Shown here: one piece after another, positions 63,601-64,000 of the stretch
How positions within the stretch are numbered: position 1 is the stretch's first letter
How the letters are laid out: each line of letters begins with the position of its first letter
Assembly: GCF_947497555.1 (NCBI RefSeq)
Contig: NZ_CANMGY010000001.1
Coordinates: 372,001 to 436,000 of the forward strand
DNA: 64,000 nt
Origin: an uncultured Umboniibacter sp.
GTDB taxonomy: Bacteria > Pseudomonadota > Gammaproteobacteria > Pseudomonadales > DSM-25080
Direction of reading: 5' to 3'
Program-made: the position numbers and the translations under genes
Notes under the pieces: generated by a model
The model's input: only the letters and a program-made list of their open reading frames with translations
Told to the model about the DNA's origin: nothing
The model's database searches: none

Positions 63601-64000
63601 CTAAGCTAGCAGTTCCAGCGACACCGTCACCACGTTATCCACGCTAAAACCAAACATTTCGAACAGCTCATTCGCTGGTGCTGATTCACCGAAAGTTTCC
63701 ATGGCAACAATGCGACCGTCTAGACCTACATACTTGTACCAGTAGTCACGGTGTGCTGCTTCAATAGCAACACGCGGCAATACAGCGCTCGGCAAAACTT
63801 GCTCGCGATAAGCTGCGTCCTGCTGATCGAAACGCTCACAACAGGGAAGGGAAACAACGCGCACGTTCTTACCCTGTGCTGCGAGCGCCTTCTTAGCCTG
63901 AACAGCTAACTCAACCTCTGAACCCGTTGCAATCAGAATTAGCTCTGGTGTGCCTTCGCTATCGGAAAGAATGTAACCACCGCGGGCTACGTCGGCAACC
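63601..64000 (-). CDS. tkt: Transketolase, C-terminal part (gene runs off the right edge)
   Basis: The frame is open to the window end; about 132 residues are visible. They match the C-terminal transketolase domain: [53 protein letters not shown] and [17 protein letters not shown]. Transketolase transfers two-carbon units in the pentose phosphate pathway using thiamine diphosphate; its cofactor domains are outside. It heads tkt-epd-pgk-fba, with 8 bp to epd. Confidence 0.95.
   Translation of the reverse strand, partial: VADVARGGYILSDSEGTPELILIATGSEVELAVQAKKALAAQGKNVRVVSLPCCERFDQQDAAYREQVLPSAVLPRVAIEAAHRDYWYKYVGLDGRIVAMETFGESAPANELFEMFGFSVDNVVTVSLELLA

Overview
This window is a chromosomal segment of a marine-type gammaproteobacterium. 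The order ponA-pilMNOPQ-aroK-aroB-gltB-gltD-hemE and the chain nnr-tsaE-amiC-mutL-miaA-hfq-hflX-hflK-hflC-hisZ-purA are typical of the Pseudomonas/Cellvibrio side of the class. A TonB-dependent receptor/NagP-type GlcNAc locus points to a polysaccharide (chitin) degrader. No species can be named from the sequence alone. I saw no rRNA, tRNA, insertion sequence, prophage or CRISPR array.

Region 1 (1-9.9 kb): the 5' part of rnr (RNase R), then a plus-strand group of two overlapping SLC45/GPH-like sugar transporters, an aldose-1-epimerase-like protein and a GH20 beta-hexosaminidase lipoprotein. A CPBP membrane protease and a glutathione S-transferase follow. Region 2 (10.0-19.9 kb) is a GlcNAc regulon. 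A TonB-dependent receptor, SapC, a cupin, NagB-II, NagA and NagP lie on the minus strand, with a divergent LacI-family regulator (NagR-like). A repeated 14-20 bp palindrome (core TGACAACGTTGTCA) sits twice in the receptor/regulator gap and once over the -35 of the nagB-II operon. A fourth copy lies inside the hexosaminidase coding sequence.

Region 3 (19.9-21.7 kb): an NfeD/QmcA membrane pair, divergent from a small DUF6471-like protein. Region 4 (21.8-34.2 kb): purA, hisZ, hflC, hflK, hflX, hfq, miaA, mutL, an AMIN/LysM amidase, tsaE and nnr, covering RNA and protein quality control, tRNA modification, mismatch repair and cell-wall cleavage. Region 5 (34.3-42.2 kb): cytochrome c, queG, orn, an M16 peptidase lipoprotein, rsgA, a rhodanese and psd. 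Region 6 (42.3-60.2 kb): a degenerate HD-GYP protein, hemE, gltD, gltB, aroB, aroK, pilQPONM and divergent PBP1a. Region 7 (60.3-64 kb): fba, pgk, epd and the 3' end of tkt.

Two different heptanucleotide tandem repeats (GATAGCC x13 and AGAACCC x7) each lie between convergent genes. The second fits exactly between two stop codons and has a G-quadruplex pattern on one strand. The observations most worth follow-up are the intragenic NagR-like operator in the hexosaminidase gene, the receptor-SapC-cupin module of unknown function inside the GlcNAc regulon, the two heptamer arrays and the HD-GYP protein lacking key metal ligands.
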